A DNA stretch of 64,000 nucleotides from Anastrepha obliqua (GCF_027943255.1 NC_072894.1:62809601-62873600); one strand, 5' to 3'; counted from the stretch's first letter, positions 33,580 to 45,640 are shown. A program made the numbers and translations. Notes: generated from the letters alone by a model not told the origin.

Positions 33580-34506
33580 CTCAATTCGATTATCGTCCAA
33601 TTCCAATTCCGACAATATCCATAGCTCCGCAAATACAGTGTCTCCAATAAAATTTATATTATTATGTGATAACTTCAGCACATTTAAATTGCCTAGGCCC
33701 TTAAAGATATCACTGGTCAGCACAGAAATTTGATTATAAGCCAAATTCAAATAATTCAAATGTGGCATCTCCACAAACAAACTGTCATGCAGGTTGGTAA
33801 TGTTGTTGTTATTCAAGAAAAGACGCTCACATTGTGGCAAATTGTGGAAGGCATTCCGATCGATTTCATAGATTTGATTGTGCTCCAAATTCAATTCACG
33901 CAAACGTATATGATTGGCGAAAGCATCCTGAGCCAATGCCACAATGTGATTATTCGTCAATATGATACGCTCCAAATATGGGAGATTTGCGAAAGCGTTA
34001 CTCCTCACCACATCCACTTGTGAATACTCAATAATAATACTGGACAAATTCTTTAATGATTCAATTATCATTGTGGGTATATAATCGAGTCGGCCATGAT
34101 TTTGTATAACAAATTTCAATTCACGCAAACGCTTCTGTTGAAAGAAGCGCGTCCAAGTTGTGTCATTCTGTAACAAGACATCGGAGAATATCCAACATTC
34201 TGCTTTTTGTACGGGTACATGATTCTCGTCAGGCGTGCAATAGCACATGAGTTTCATGTCGCGGCGACGTACACAAAATCCGGTTGTATCCATGGGACCC
34301 GTATATATGCTAGTGGCAACGGGGGAGATGCCCGCATAGTTGCTGTAGTAGGTTGATGCGGAGGTGGACGAAACAGTTGACAGGCGATCGCTACGTCGAC
34401 GGCCTTCTTTGTCACGTGAACGTGACGCCACAGGCGCGAAGAGGCAAGCAAAGCAGGTGAGGCTGATGACAAGCAGAACTAGCCGTTGACAGTGAGACGG
34501 CCACAT
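33580..34506 (-). CDS. Con: Probable connectin, first coding exon: secreted leucine-rich-repeat adhesion protein
   Basis: The ATG at 34506-34504 opens 309 codons ending in GAG before the donor GTGAGT at 33579. Residues 1-28 form a signal peptide (LLVISLTCFACLFAPVAS). A variable Ser/Tyr-rich stretch follows, then a cysteine-rich N-flank with C78, C88, C90 and C104 (CVRRRDMKLMCYCTPDENH), and from about residue 128 at least seven leucine-rich units with LxxLxLxxNxI cores. N-glycosylation sequons stand at N114, N153 and N235. From memory of the fly protein, the CYCTPDENHVPVQ block and the repeat series match Drosophila connectin, a GPI-anchored homophilic adhesion protein on a subset of embryonic muscles and their motor axons. 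A different LRR family member is the main alternative; the exon itself is certain. Confidence 0.85.
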
Positions 34507-34744
34507 TTTGACTTATATACTTGAGCTTGCACGTCTTAACCTGCTGTTGGTGAATGAATGATTTGAGTTGTTTACAAGAATGTAAAATAAATTGTAGTTA
34601 AGTTATTGTAAGTGGGTCGTTTGGTGGGTTGGTTGATTTGCTGATTGATTCGTATCTGACCTGACTATTGTCTTAATGCTTTTTGGGTGCTTTTGGTAAA
34701 TACCTCAGATGGATTCAAAAAATGTTGAAACTCTAGACGTTAAC
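34507..34744 (-). other. 5' untranslated part of Con exon with upstream splice acceptor
   Basis: Reading the minus strand, a long pyrimidine tract (34750-34785) ends in TATATTTACAG at 34745, followed by GTTAACG. This is a strong 3' splice site 238 bases before the ATG. It implies at least one further non-coding exon and the promoter to the right of 34745. Confidence 0.75.
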
Positions 34745-34745
34745 C

Positions 34746-35204
34746 TGTAAATATAAAAGAAATAATAAAAAAAAGGTATTAGTTCTAGTTGTTGAGATAT
34801 TAGAATATAATTATAAAATACAAAACAAGCGATCTTTATCAGAGTTATTTGCTATCCCACTATAAGCATTATTTCAAATACCTTGGCAAATATTTTCTTT
34901 TCCTTAGCTTACTTGATGAAACAAGCCAGATATCACGAGCGGAGACCACTAAAGGAAGGAGTATGCTTTATATCCCTTGCTTGGTCATAAGCGAGATGTC
35001 GCTTACTTTCACTGCCATTTTTGTAGTTTAATAGCTATTTTCCCCATTTCGTATCACTTAAATTTTGCGGTAATAGCTATTTTAGAGGCTGCCACTTTTT
35101 CAGCTGAAAAATGTATTAGGTGCTCAACTAAGTTCCCGCTGTTTATCAATAGATGCCAGCAGTGTGTGCTAGTCGATGCTAACATAACCTAGACGTCATA
35201 AACC
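34746..35204. other. Con 5' intron, nothing identified
   Basis: Presumed intron upstream of the Con leader. No exon or promoter could be recognised. Confidence 0.4.
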
Positions 35205-36215
35205 AAGCTTAGACATATGGCAAACAAACTGCTTCGACACATTAGTAATTTTGTTTTGGTTTTGTAAAAATGTCTGATTTTGTGCCGAATAATCGTCATT
35301 TGCGGGAAGTGTTGATTTTCCTCTTTCATTCGAAAAAAATGGCGGCTGAAGCGCATCGAGAGCCATAAAAAGTTTATGCAGATGCTGCTTTAAGTGAAAC
35401 AACGTGTCGCGATTGGTTCCGTCGCTTCAAAGACGGTGATTATAATGTTGACGACCGTCCGCCTGAAGGAAGGCCAAAAACCTTCGAAGACGCTGAATTG
35501 GAGACATTGCTCAATGAGGATCCATTCAAACGCAAGAAGAGCTTGCTTCAGTATTAGGAGTTACCCGCCAACCCATTTCCAAGTGATTGCATGCTTTGGA
35601 AATGATTCTGAAATAGGGGACTTGGGTTCCTTATGAGTTAAAACCTAGGAATGTGGACCGTCGTTTCTTCGCCTGTGAGCAACTGCTCCAGCGACAAAAA
35701 GGGAGGGTTTTCTTCATCGCATAGTGACGGGTGATGAAAAATGGATTCATTACAGCAATCCAAAGAAAAGAAAGTCCTGGGGACTGCCTGGTCATGCTTC
35801 TACGTCGTCGCCTCGGCCGAATATTCACGCTGCGAAGGTTATGCTATTTATTTGGCCGGACCAAGTTGGTGTTATTAATTATGAACTGTTAAAACCAAGG
35901 GAATCCATCACTGGGGATCGGTATCGACTTCAATTGATGCGATTGAGCCAAGGACTTCGCGAGAAGCGGCCGCAATACGCGGAGAGGCATGAAAAAGTGA
36001 TTCTACAGCATGACAATGCAAGTTGCCAAATCCGTAAAAACCTACCTGGAAGCACTGAAATGGGAAATCGTACCCCCGCCGTATTCTCCAGATATTGCGC
36101 CGTCCGATTATCACCTGTTCCGATCGATGGCACATGGTCTAGCTGACCAGCAGTTCTATTCATATGAAAACATCAAAAAATGGCTTGATCCGTGGATAGC
36201 CGCCAAAGTTTTACC
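35205..36215 (+). pseudogene. Mariner (DD34D) transposase relic
   Basis: MSDFVPNNRHLREVLIFLFH, then ETTCRDWFRRFKDGDYNVDD and GRPKTFEDAELETLL give the N-terminal domain. After several stops, FLHRIVTGDEKWIHYSNP (first aspartate) through INYELLKPRESITGDRYR to KVILQHDNA (second aspartate) is well preserved. The third block (YSPDIAPSDYHLFRSM) is one frame away, so a frameshift lies near 36025. The C-terminus ends around KKWLDPWIAAK without its usual last 30 residues. Confidence 0.9.
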
Positions 36216-36221
36216 GCGACG

Positions 36222-36528
36222 GTATACGGGATCTACCTCGACACGGTGTAACAAAGTGAAGCCGCACAGATAGAGACACAAGAAGGCGAGCCTATAGCAT
36301 GAAAGCTGGCTACAAATATGGTGGACCCAGATGTGGGTGAATATAATTGGATGGATGCCGTTCTGGGCGCTGCCAAAGCAATATAGAAAGCAGTTCCGGG
36401 AGGTGTGACTCCCCAGAAGGAGAGGAGGGATCGTTTTAGTGGCCACACCACACGACGCAGTAGACGACGGTCGCTGTAAGTGCGAAGGCATTTTGAACCC
36501 TACCTCACCCACCAAAAAAAAAAATTAA
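36222..36528 (+). mobile_element. 3' end of non-LTR retrotransposon with A-rich tail
   Basis: The peptide NMVDPDVGEYNWMDAVLGAA is followed by a stop, then a 3' untranslated region with TCCGGGAGGTGTGACTCCCC, GAGGAGGGATCGTTTTAGTG and GTAGACGACGGTCGCTG, ending in an A-rich tail at about 36512-36537. It is collinear with the inverted fragment at 20300-20421. Probably R1/LOA-type (inference). Confidence 0.7.
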
Positions 36529-36537
36529 AAAAAAAAT

Positions 36538-37029
36538 ACGAGATGGAAAAAAGTATTAGCCAGCGATGGGCAATACTTTCAACGATTTACTTGTCACCAT
36601 TTTTACAGAATAAAGTTGTATTTTCTTCAAAGAAACAGCGAAAGCTTAGTTGCGTACCAATATCATAACAGCAAGTGAAAAGTTTGTGAATGTTTATTCT
36701 CTCTTCCTTTTGCACATTTTCTAATTTGGTCAAATTTTGAGGAAAGTGCAAATACCCAGCCAACAAAACTCTATCTCGCTTACGAGAAGATTAAGCAATC
36801 CGCAAGCGAGATTTCGGCGATTTTTTAATCATATAGTATTTTGACAATGACTGATCTTTTGTGCTTGACATGGAGTCAATATCACTATCCCCTTGGAATG
36901 ATGCCTTACGCTTGAATAATATCGGGAATATTGCAAATTTCAAGAAGTCAAAATCATATTTTTTTTCGAGGCACATTTTCATTTCGCGAGAAGTGAACGC
37001 ATTCTCATGCAGAGAGAGTTTGGTGCGAA
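36538..37029. other. Non-coding, nothing identified
   Basis: No homology recognised. Short AT-driven frames only. Confidence 0.35.
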
Positions 37030-37480
37030 TGTGAACGGTAGTATCATTGGATCATTTTTCTTTGAAAATGTTGCTGAAAGCATTACTCCGGAGAACCGTA
37101 AGTGGTACAGAGGCATTATAAAGACTTTTCTGTGGCCGAAAATTGAAGACATGAGCTTGAACGATTCTTAGCTTCAGTAGGATGTTATGCCATGCCACAA
37201 TTGACATTTTGCGCTCCGAATTCGGTAATCATGCTATCACTTTCGGCGATGTCAATTGGCCACCTCGGAATGGCTGATGTTATGCAAGCAATCCATTAAC
37301 GATTCATACCGTTTAGGTGAATGTCGAGCAAGCCATTTATGAGATATAGAAAGAAACCTTCACCAAGGCCTTTGAAAACTGAGTTAATAGGATGCGCTAC
37401 AGCCAAGCTACTTGAAACAACCACAGTAATGAAGTTGTGGTCTATAAATCGAGGGAAAGCTTGCTCTTTCGATTAAATTA
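37030..37480 (+). pseudogene. DD41D-type transposase fragment, 5'-truncated
   Basis: GSIIGSFFFENVAESITPEN, then TFLWPKIEDMSLND, and in other frames remnants corresponding to DVNWPPR (GDVNWPPRNG) and the C-terminal tail. The second and third aspartate blocks (CHN*HFALR; WLMLCKQ) are destroyed by frameshifts. No inverted repeats were found. Confidence 0.7.
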
Positions 37481-39009
37481 ATAAATATTTTTATTGATTT
37501 TTCGTAAATTTGCATTTAAATGTTGAAAAGAGTCCAGACTTTTTATCTACAAAAAAAGGGAGCTTGTATGTAAATATGTAACACATTGCAACTTCCAACT
37601 TTCAGCATACAACACTTGACTTACGACCTCAGACATTTTGTCGAGGTAGAAGGCTATGCTAGGCGTCAGCATCACCCATCAATTCCACACGCATGAATGA
37701 AATACCGACCTCAATCATCCTGGAGTATCCCGAATATTGAAATTCCCTTTATTTATATAATAACTTTAATTTATTGGGTACCGACCGTTTGGCACGAATG
37801 GTCTCCCTGCATTGTAATATCCTCCTCCTGCAAGCCTTCAAAAAAGCACAACAATATCTACAATTGCTGATTTTGCTTTGGTGCTATCTTCATATAAAGC
37901 TTTGTTCTATTCTATGCTTTCTCTTTTTTTGGAATGTATTGCTTGTTTAGTTGCCTTTCGTTTCTTTGCTCCCCTGGTTTGGTCATGTCCTACTTTGTAC
38001 TCAGCGTTTTTGTATTCTCTTTAAATTGTTAAAAATTGTTTCCTTTTGCATGGATTTATGACGCTCATAAATTACTGCAGCAGCCAACAGAAATGCAACA
38101 TCAATGGTTACATGAAAATAAAAAAAATTCTAGCTCAAACAGAACAAAATTTATATACCCAACGCACGTATTTGCGAGTATATTAATTAGCTGAAATTTT
38201 TAAATAAAAAATCTCGGATGGCTTCCAAAAATACACATATCCCCAGGCTGGGCCCCAAAAACAACTGCATTCGAGTACTTTCATTATGTAAGAGAGGTTC
38301 AACTGATTTATTGAGAGGTTCGTGCTTATTTTTTGCAGGCTGCAGCGAGTGTTGCTGATAAGGAGGCGATAATTGACATTTTATGTATATTATTTTCTAG
38401 CCGTGAATACATTGAAGCGAATTTCTTAGCAAAAAGTGATATTTAATAGAAGAAATCACGCTAATTCGCCATTACCAAGAATAATATTTGTAGTAAAATG
38501 ATCAATTTGAACCAATGTGAAAAAAACGTTACCGCCTTTTTTTTGCGCCTTATTTTCCTTTTCTCTAATCAGCTGTTCAGTTTTGTGCACTTTAATGCAA
38601 ACACAATTTTGCAAGCTGCTTTGTGCTTTTAGGATTTCAATCGATTTCGTTGCGACAACAGGTGGCAAAAAAATTCCAGCGAAAGGTATGAGTGAATTTA
38701 ATTAAATTAATTCTATATATCAGTTGAAATTCCAAAAGTATTGTGTTAGTTATTGGTTCAGAAAAAGTTAATTGTCATTAGAAACATTAATTTTTAAAGA
38801 AAAATTGTTTAGTTGTACGCAGGATTTATTCAATATTAATGTTACCTGTTGTCTACATTGGTGCAAAAATTTTCAAATAATTCTCTTAGACCAAATATGC
38901 GGCAAATCAAAGGCTTGGCTCAATTGGAAATTGAAATTACGCGTTTCAAAAGGATGGAGTGGAATAGAAGTGCAATGTGGGACTGTTGCTATATTTGGGT
39001 GTAGTCAAA
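37481..39009. other. Non-coding; may include 5' part of the piggyBac relic
   Basis: No gene is supported in 37481-38440. Frames between 38500 and 39000 are short, and I could not align them with confidence to the piggyBac transposase N-terminus. Confidence 0.35.
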
Positions 39010-39700
39010 ATATCTGTATGGCGAATGGTATGTTCATCGAAATTTAGGCTGTCTGCAGTTATCGTTTCAATGCCACGAAATATATTCGAAAAAATAAAAT
39101 ATACTTTCATTTCAATAAGAACGCTCATCAACCTCAGAAGGGTGCAGAAAATTATGACAAATTGTATAAAATCTATCCTTTACTGACGAGAATTAATGAA
39201 GTATGCAATAGTCTCGCGAAAGGGCAGTATTTAAGCGTTAATAAGCAAATGATTCCTTTTAAGGGTATGTATGTTGCCATAAAACATATTTATATTTTCT
39301 TTACTTAAAATAGTTTCTCTTGTTTTCAATGGCTGGCATATCTAGCTTGGTATATGATTTCTGCCTCTATGTTGGTTATAGGACCTGTGATTCTTTTGAA
39401 TCAGGGATATAATCAAATATTGTCCTTCATTTGACTTTCCATATACCAGAAAATCAAAACTTTAAGATTTTTTTGATAACTGGTTTACATTTGCAAGTTT
39501 AGTGGTTGCCTTAAAAGAAAACAGAACGATTCGCAACAACCGCTTAAAAATTTGTGTGTTTAAATTGGACGATAACATGGCTAAATATGGATTTTATAAT
39601 TTAACAATAAAAGTGTCATATTGGTTTCAAATTACATGGCATATCAACCCGTCACTCAATGCATTCGTCCGGCTATAGTTGAATGATACAATAATATCTT
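39010..39700 (+). pseudogene. piggyBac-type transposase relic (DDE_Tnp_1_7 / PGBD)
   Basis: In shifted frames the order of piggyBac-type blocks is kept: KFRLSAVIVSMPRNIFEKIK, then FHFNKNAHQPQKGAENYDKL, YKIYPLLTRINEVCNSLAKG and LSVNKQMIPFKG (39110-39260); after an interruption AGISSLVYDFCLYVGYRTCD (about 39325-39385), then HIPENQNFKIFFDNWFTFAS and LVVALKENRTIRNNRLK (39440-39560). FFDNWFTS is a signature of the family. Stops and frameshifts make it inactive. TTAA-flanked ends were not located. It is the only TTAA-type transposase trace in the window. Confidence 0.75.
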
Positions 39701-41090
39701 AATTAGGATGAATTAAAAGGTGATGCTGGAAAACCATATTATGATGGTGTGTATTATTTTTGATCACTAAAAAACACAGAATGTAAATTTAACTTCGAAA
39801 TATTTCTGAAAATCTTAAAAACGTATTCAACGCCAAACAACATAGACTGCACTCACTGAAATGAGGAACATAACAATTTCTGTACGGTTTTTTGAGTCAT
39901 GAACTTTGACATAACAATAAGGAAAAGCAGTTGAATTCAATGAAAAATGGGTTTTTCAAAATAACTAGCATTATTTTCCTTAAGTCATTAGTCAATTATA
40001 TATTTTTTAAATTTAATTTAATTTTAAGAGTAAACAAATTTATTATGAAATAGATTATCTAGGAATAGAATGGAGTGATGATGATTTCTTTGATATTTTA
40101 GCCTTAAACTCATTATTTTACAAACATTTCGGACTCGTATTTTTTTTCGCTAGTATGAATTGGTATTTTGCTGAAGCATGTCTGGCCATGCATTTGACAT
40201 CTCGTAAGACGAATTAGTTGAGCTGAAAAGTGAACAGGTGGTATTCTTATTCACTACTACACTTTATTCCCTGCAGGGTATAAACGTCATTGGTATGACA
40301 AGTATCACGTTGTGTTCTCAGGGTGTTTCACAATGTTCGGCATCACAAATACATAAAATATAAAAGCGCTGGGTATAAAAGAGAAAAGTAACAAAGCAGT
40401 TTAATAATAAAATAGCTCTTACAACTCTTCCGTTGAATTCCGTGAATTGCCTGTGAAATAGTTGTTCGCGTGTATTTTATTGCAAACAACAATAGCAACA
40501 TCTACCATCTATTTTTTTAACTTGCTCTTGATATTTTGTTTGAAATTGTGGCATCATTTTTATATATACTTATGGAAGTAGGTCTTGATTTAATGAATTA
40601 ATAATAATGGGTACTTTTTTGGTTGCACTTTCCACAATTTGATGCTCGTTGGCTTTTTTTTTTTGTTTCCCCTTTATTTATTGTTCCGTCATTCAGTTTA
40701 TTATAACAGTCGCTCAAGTGAGATACTTGGAATGTTTTTTTATTAAATCAAAATTAGTCTACTTATTTCTCTGTTCGAATATATATCATAGGTTCAATTT
40801 AAACCACAAAAACAAATTTTCTTTAAAATTCCAACAATGTACATTAAAAAAATATTAATTTTTATTTTATACTGCTTTGTTATTGAAACGAGCAATTCCA
40901 CTATTCATCCCATTGCGATTGCCAATTCTGCGTATAAGTTAGAGCTGACCTTTTGCTATATCTACTGGGATACTTCTATATATATGAGTTTATATAGGTA
41001 CATACACATACTGAAATACAAGTGAAACTGGATGAAAGACTCAATTGATTAAAGTTCTTTGAAAGTGAATTGCAGAACTTGTGCAATGTA
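39701..41090. other. Non-coding, AT-rich, nothing identified
   Basis: No frame or element ends were recognised. Poly-T and poly-A runs are common. Confidence 0.35.
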
Positions 41091-41328
41091 TCGGGTGATT
41101 TTTAAGAGCTTGAGAACTTAAAATGATAAAATAAACAGAAATATTGTTGAACTTTTTTTTTAATATTGCAAAGTAAATTTCCACAACTTTGTGGCGTTGT
41201 TCTGGCGTTAAACGATTCGTGATGGCTTGCCAAAATTTATTGAAGAAAAATATCAACGCAGCTTCCAATTCTCAGCTGGCATATTTATCGATATCGATAA
41301 GTCTCATGCACCTAAAAAAACCACTCTA
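41091..41328 (-). mobile_element. Short DD41D-family derivative (238 bp, MITE-like)
   Basis: The left end TCGGGTGATTTTTAAGAGC then TTGAGAACTT and the inverted right end match the ends at 10890 and 50552; TA flanks both. On the minus strand only the first part of the transposase remains (RLTPEQRHKVVEIYFAILKK, the start of the N-terminal helix-turn-helix domain). Confidence 0.75.
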
Positions 41329-41383
41329 TACGACTACAAAGCGAGATTAATATTTTTGTTTTTTAATTAAAAAAGTTTTTTTT

Positions 41384-42290
41384 TTATTTTCTGAAGTTCA
41401 GAATTACTAGACATAAAAAATCGCTAAATTTTGTTTTAAATGCGAGTTTTACTTTTTGTATTTTACACACAATAATGAAGTCAATGCACTTCTGTATTCG
41501 CTTGAACCAAATTCCAAAGCACTTTTGCCACCGAAAAGTGGATACGTTCAAAACGACCGATTTAAAGGGTTCAAAAGCTTCTTCTGGCGTTGAAAAACTT
41601 TGATCTTGAGAAATCAATGACTGTGTGGCAAATTACCCATTAATCCGATCTTTTTAGTGTTTAGAAACTCTCTCGTGTGAGCCGATATGAGAGAACTCTC
41701 ATTGTCTTGGTGAGAGATGTGTTCGTTTCGGTGGTTGGTTTTTCTTAATTCTCTGAAAACTTCTGGCAAGCAAGTTGTTTTGTACCACGCAGAATTGACT
41801 GTTTTAAATGTCTTTGGTGGTACAGTTGCGACATGACAAGATTTTCCGAAAAAACAGATAGTCATTTGATGTAATGTGCTTCCTCCGTGAACAACTTTTG
41901 TTGATTTATGTTCTTTGTGGAACACACATACCGTCCTCTGCTGAATTTCTTCAACATTTCTTTACACCAATCGACACGAGTCCTTTTTTGGGCAATTGAC
42001 AAATTATGTGATATCCAACGATATCAAATCTTCTTGTGTTCTGGTCCCACTAATGCCAAAGGCTTCAAATGGCGATCTTTCGTTATCAATTGATGCACAG
42101 CATTGCTTATTTCTGGCTGAATAATTTTTTGGGCAGTCTTCACGAGATTCATCCTACAAGGATCGACGACCACGTTGGAACTCTTTGTACCAACGTCTCA
42201 GAGTGGCTGAGAGTCAGACATCAACGCCAAAAGTCAAAGTAAGTTGATTAATACACTCCTGCCTCGATAATCCACCTCGAAACCACCTAA
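41384..42290 (-). pseudogene. Mariner (DD34D) transposase relic, minus strand
   Basis: In broken frames from right to left: RGRSVLINLLTLA, then VVVDPCRMNLVKTAQKII (42180-42115), NAVHQLITKDRHLKPLALVG, YRWISHNLSIAQKRTRVDWC, FGKSCHVATVPPKTFKTVNS and CLPEVFRELRKTNHRNE, then ISHQDNESSLISAHTREFL (second aspartate) and the C-terminal FKRIQKCIDF. The YSPDLAPND block is broken. The related plus-strand relic is at 59187. Confidence 0.8.
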
Positions 42291-42424
42291 ATCATTGCAC
42301 GAGAATTTACGCGAGTTAAGGGCCGCGCCTCATTTCAAGCGGTGTTTTTTAGGTGTTTTTTTAAAGCGTGTAAAACGGAAAGAGATTTTTATTTTTATTT
42401 TTGTTTTCAGTATTTTATTTTTTG

Positions 42425-42747
42425 GCGGCCGCCGTAGCCGAATGGGTTGGTACGTGATTACCATTCAGAATTCTCAGAGAGAACGTAGGTTCGAATCTCG
42501 GTGAAACAACAAAATTAAGAGAAACATTTTTCTAACAGCAGCCGCCCCTCAGCAGGCAATGGCGAACCTCCGAGTGTATTTCTGCAATGAAAAAGCTGCT
42601 CATAAAGAAATATTTGCCGTTCGGAGTCGGCTTGAAACTGTAGGTCCCTCCATTTGCGGAACAAAATGAAGACACACGCCACAAATAGGCCACAATTTGG
42701 CCAAACACCCAAAAAGGGTGTACGCGCCAATTATAAGTATATATATA
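42425..42747 (+). repeat. tRNA-headed SINE, full length, exact 14-bp target duplication
   Basis: The body runs from GCGGCCGCCGTAGCC to a (TA)n tail and is flanked by TATTTTATTTTTTG at 42411-42424 and 42748-42761. The head has an A box (TAGCCGAATGGGTTGG) and B box (GGTTCGAATCTC) with the spacing of a long-variable-arm tRNA such as tRNA-Ser/Leu. The body continues with TAGGTCCCTCCATTTG and ends with an ACACCC-AAAAA-GGGTGT hairpin, then ACGCGCCAATTATA. The intact duplication shows target-primed insertion. The ends are those of a complete copy. Confidence 0.93.
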
Positions 42748-42761
42748 TATTTTATTTTTTG

Positions 42762-44724
42762 ATCCATTGTTATAAAATAAGCCTTCTTCGTATGGCAACG
42801 AAGTTCGTTCAAAAAGGTGGAAGCCTCTAAACAAAGGCCTTCCATACAAAGGTTTGTGTTCTGCGACAAGGAAAAAAAATGTAGTATTTTTTCGCACCTT
42901 TAAAGTCAAAAAGGGGTCAAAAGACGGTTTTTCAAGAACCAATGGTATTTTGTAGCAATGGTATTTTGAGACTTGTACAAAATAAATAAACCTTGAAGCA
43001 AAATAAATAAGAAATACATGTCCTCTTCTCACAGATATGTAAATAATAAGGAAAATATTCGTAATATTTAAGGTTCAGTGACAGACCTGTACATACAATC
43101 CATACTTATATAAACCATTTAGAAAATTACGTATTGAAATATTAACAAGAAAACACTGATATTTAGTTTGTTTTTGAAAAAAGAATTTTCATTACTTGCA
43201 CAACTTCATTTTCATTTCATTTTTACAGATTCGGGGAAGTTAAATGCCACAAACCACATGAGCCCCAGAAACAAAGCACAGCAGAAATATCAAAGCGAAA
43301 ATTCACCCGAAAAGGAGCAGCTAAATTATTAATTAAAGCCGGACAGCAAGACAACGAATAGGATTTGTTTTACATGAACTCGTTGAACTAATTGTAAAAC
43401 ACTGGAAGAACACTCTTTGTACTTTATTTTGTACTTACTAACCTGTTATAATATAAAACAGAAAACAGTTCACACAAAACAGTTCTCACAAAAATATCAG
43501 TGCTTCTACTGAAATGCAAAAATTCCACACGAACCTTTCAAGAGAAATATATAAATGAATGCATTTCAACGAATGTGATCACAGTAAATATATTCAAATG
43601 AAAAAAGTACTGTTGCGGCACCGTACTCCATAAAACATGCGGTCGTTCTTAAGTATTTTTCTACGATGCATGTATGTATATATGTATGATAAGTATAAGT
43701 TTAGTTACAAGCAAACATTAGCATTATAATAATAAAATATTGCGATAGCATAAATAGTACCTTATATATTATAAATCATACTCAATATATACATTAGGAT
43801 GGGCCTTAAATGTTGGAAAAATATTCTTACATCATATTTTTTAAACCTCAGCCACAACGTCGACACTACCAAAGCCTGAACTTTTCTTCCTGTAGGACAC
43901 ACCTTAACCGTATCCAATGAGGACCAAATATTATAAGTGCTATCTTTGGTTATGGTATTAACGATTGAGGGGCTGGGATTAAAAAAAAAATCGTACATTT
44001 GGCTCTAAGTGATTTCGACGTAACCGTACAGCGGTTTGTTTACCATAAAACTAAGAAAATCTAGGTTATATAAGAAAAAATCAATGCAGCCAATGTATCA
44101 TTGCCGTCTGAACAACGACGGACTGGCCGAGTGTATTCATATTCAGTAGTGAAAATAGTGGGCGAAATTCTGCTTCGTTGCCGTAGCAGCCGAAGTTACT
44201 CCCACAGTTTTGTAATGCATATATCATCCTTGCCATCACGCACCTGAAGTATTTAGTAAAAACATATAAAACATTTTTAGTTACTTTTACCGCTTTCTCG
44301 TATTTTTTTTTTATTAGCACATTTTTGACGTTTAGTCCTTTGTTTTTTGCTTGGGTTAGGCTGCTATCTCGAGGCATCTTGAGCTTTCAGTGATGGGTAG
44401 TGAGTGGTTGGTTACTGATAAAGGCACACTTATGAAGATGCTTATTTGCTCTTGACGAATGCCGTTGGGTTTCTGTCTATAGCTCTGTGCTTGGTTACAA
44501 ATGCGGTAGACTGCGATAAGAAACTGCCCTTTAATTTCATTTTATGGTCAGAATTGGAGAATCAACAACTTGAAATAATTCGTCATAGTTCGTTTCTCAT
44601 TGGAGAGTTTACCATTCGTTTGCTTCAAATTATTTTTACTCATTATTATCATTTTTACCCATTATTATCATTTTTACTCATTATTCTCATTATTTTCGAA
44701 CTGCCTTCCAATATAATATTAATA
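42762..44724. other. Non-coding, nothing identified
   Basis: Several frames on the minus strand are open up to 166 codons (42532-43032), but this one overlaps the SINE and has no recognisable domain. No supported gene. Confidence 0.35.
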
Positions 44725-44734
44725 AATATTAATT

Positions 44735-45058
44735 ATATATATATATATATAATTGGCGCGTACACCCTTTTTGGGTGTTTGGCCGAGCTCCTCCTCCTAT
44801 TTGTGGTGTGCGTCTTGATGTTGTTCCACAAATGGGGGGACCTACAGTTTTAAGCCGACTCCGGATGGCAGATATTTTTATGAGGAGCTTTTTCATGGCA
44901 GAAATACACTCGGAGGTTTGTCATTGCCTGCCGAGGGGCGACCGCTATTAGAAAAATGTTTTTCTTAATTTTGGTGTTTCACCGAGATTCGAACCTACGT
45001 TCTCTCTGTGAATTCCGAATGGTAGTCACGCACCAACCCATTCGGCTACGGCGGCCGC
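44735..45058 (-). repeat. tRNA-headed SINE, full length, minus strand
   Basis: It runs from the (TA)n tail and AATTGGCGCGTACACCC to the head ending TACGGCGGCCGC. A 10-base repeat AATATTAATT occurs at 44725-44734 and 45062-45071, probably the target duplication. A and B boxes are intact. Confidence 0.9.
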
Positions 45059-45379
45059 TTGAATATTAATTTGAAGATATATTTACGTGTCTACATATTT
45101 TGCAACTATTCATAAATATATATGTAAAATTGGATTATGTTTGGGGAAACATTTTTAGTGAAGAGGATGTGGTTGTGCTTGAATTAACGATTAATTAAAA
45201 AAAAAACTAATTAGTTTCCTATGTTCTAAAATAAATAGGAATTTAGAAAGCTGAATTTTGTAAGATTTAAATTTAGTCTGATTAAAGGTGGAGATGAAAG
45301 GTACAAATTTTCGGAAAGCTATTTGTCCCGAGAAGCGCGTCTCTAACGCTTGTAAAAGGTGGATAAATTTCAAGGGCCG

Positions 45380-45640
45380 ATGTTGAATGTGAACCACACC
45401 TAAACGTCACCGTTGGACTTCTTTCTTTGGGGTTCTTTGAAAGAAAAGGCGTACGTCGATAAGCCAGCGACAAGCCAGAGCTAAAAGATGAGATAATTAG
45501 GCATATTAACAGCATAGAACCTCAAATATGCCTCAGCGTCATGGAAAATTTGGACCATCGGATGAAGGTGTGCCGCCGAGGCCACGACCACCATTTGGCC
45601 AATATTTTCTTCTACATGAATAGTAATTCAGCCATACCAA
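45380..45640 (+). pseudogene. DD41D-type transposase C-terminal fragment
   Basis: PLDFFLWGSLKEKAYVDKPA (third catalytic aspartate in PLD) runs to a one-base shift near 45475, then ELKDEIIRHINSIEPQICLS followed by VMENLDHRMKVCRRG and ANIFFYM. Only the last quarter of the transposase is kept. Confidence 0.8.

Noticed and set aside
33730..34023. Plus-strand frame over the LRR exon
   Set aside because: Antisense to the connectin exon; periodicity comes from the leucine-rich repeats.
42425..42510. tRNA gene at the SINE head
   Set aside because: A and B boxes are present but the cloverleaf stems do not pair, and the sequence recurs as a dispersed repeat with target duplications.
42532..43032. 166-codon open frame on the minus strand
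   Set aside because: It runs antisense through the SINE and AT-rich flank. No domain or splice context; a chance frame.
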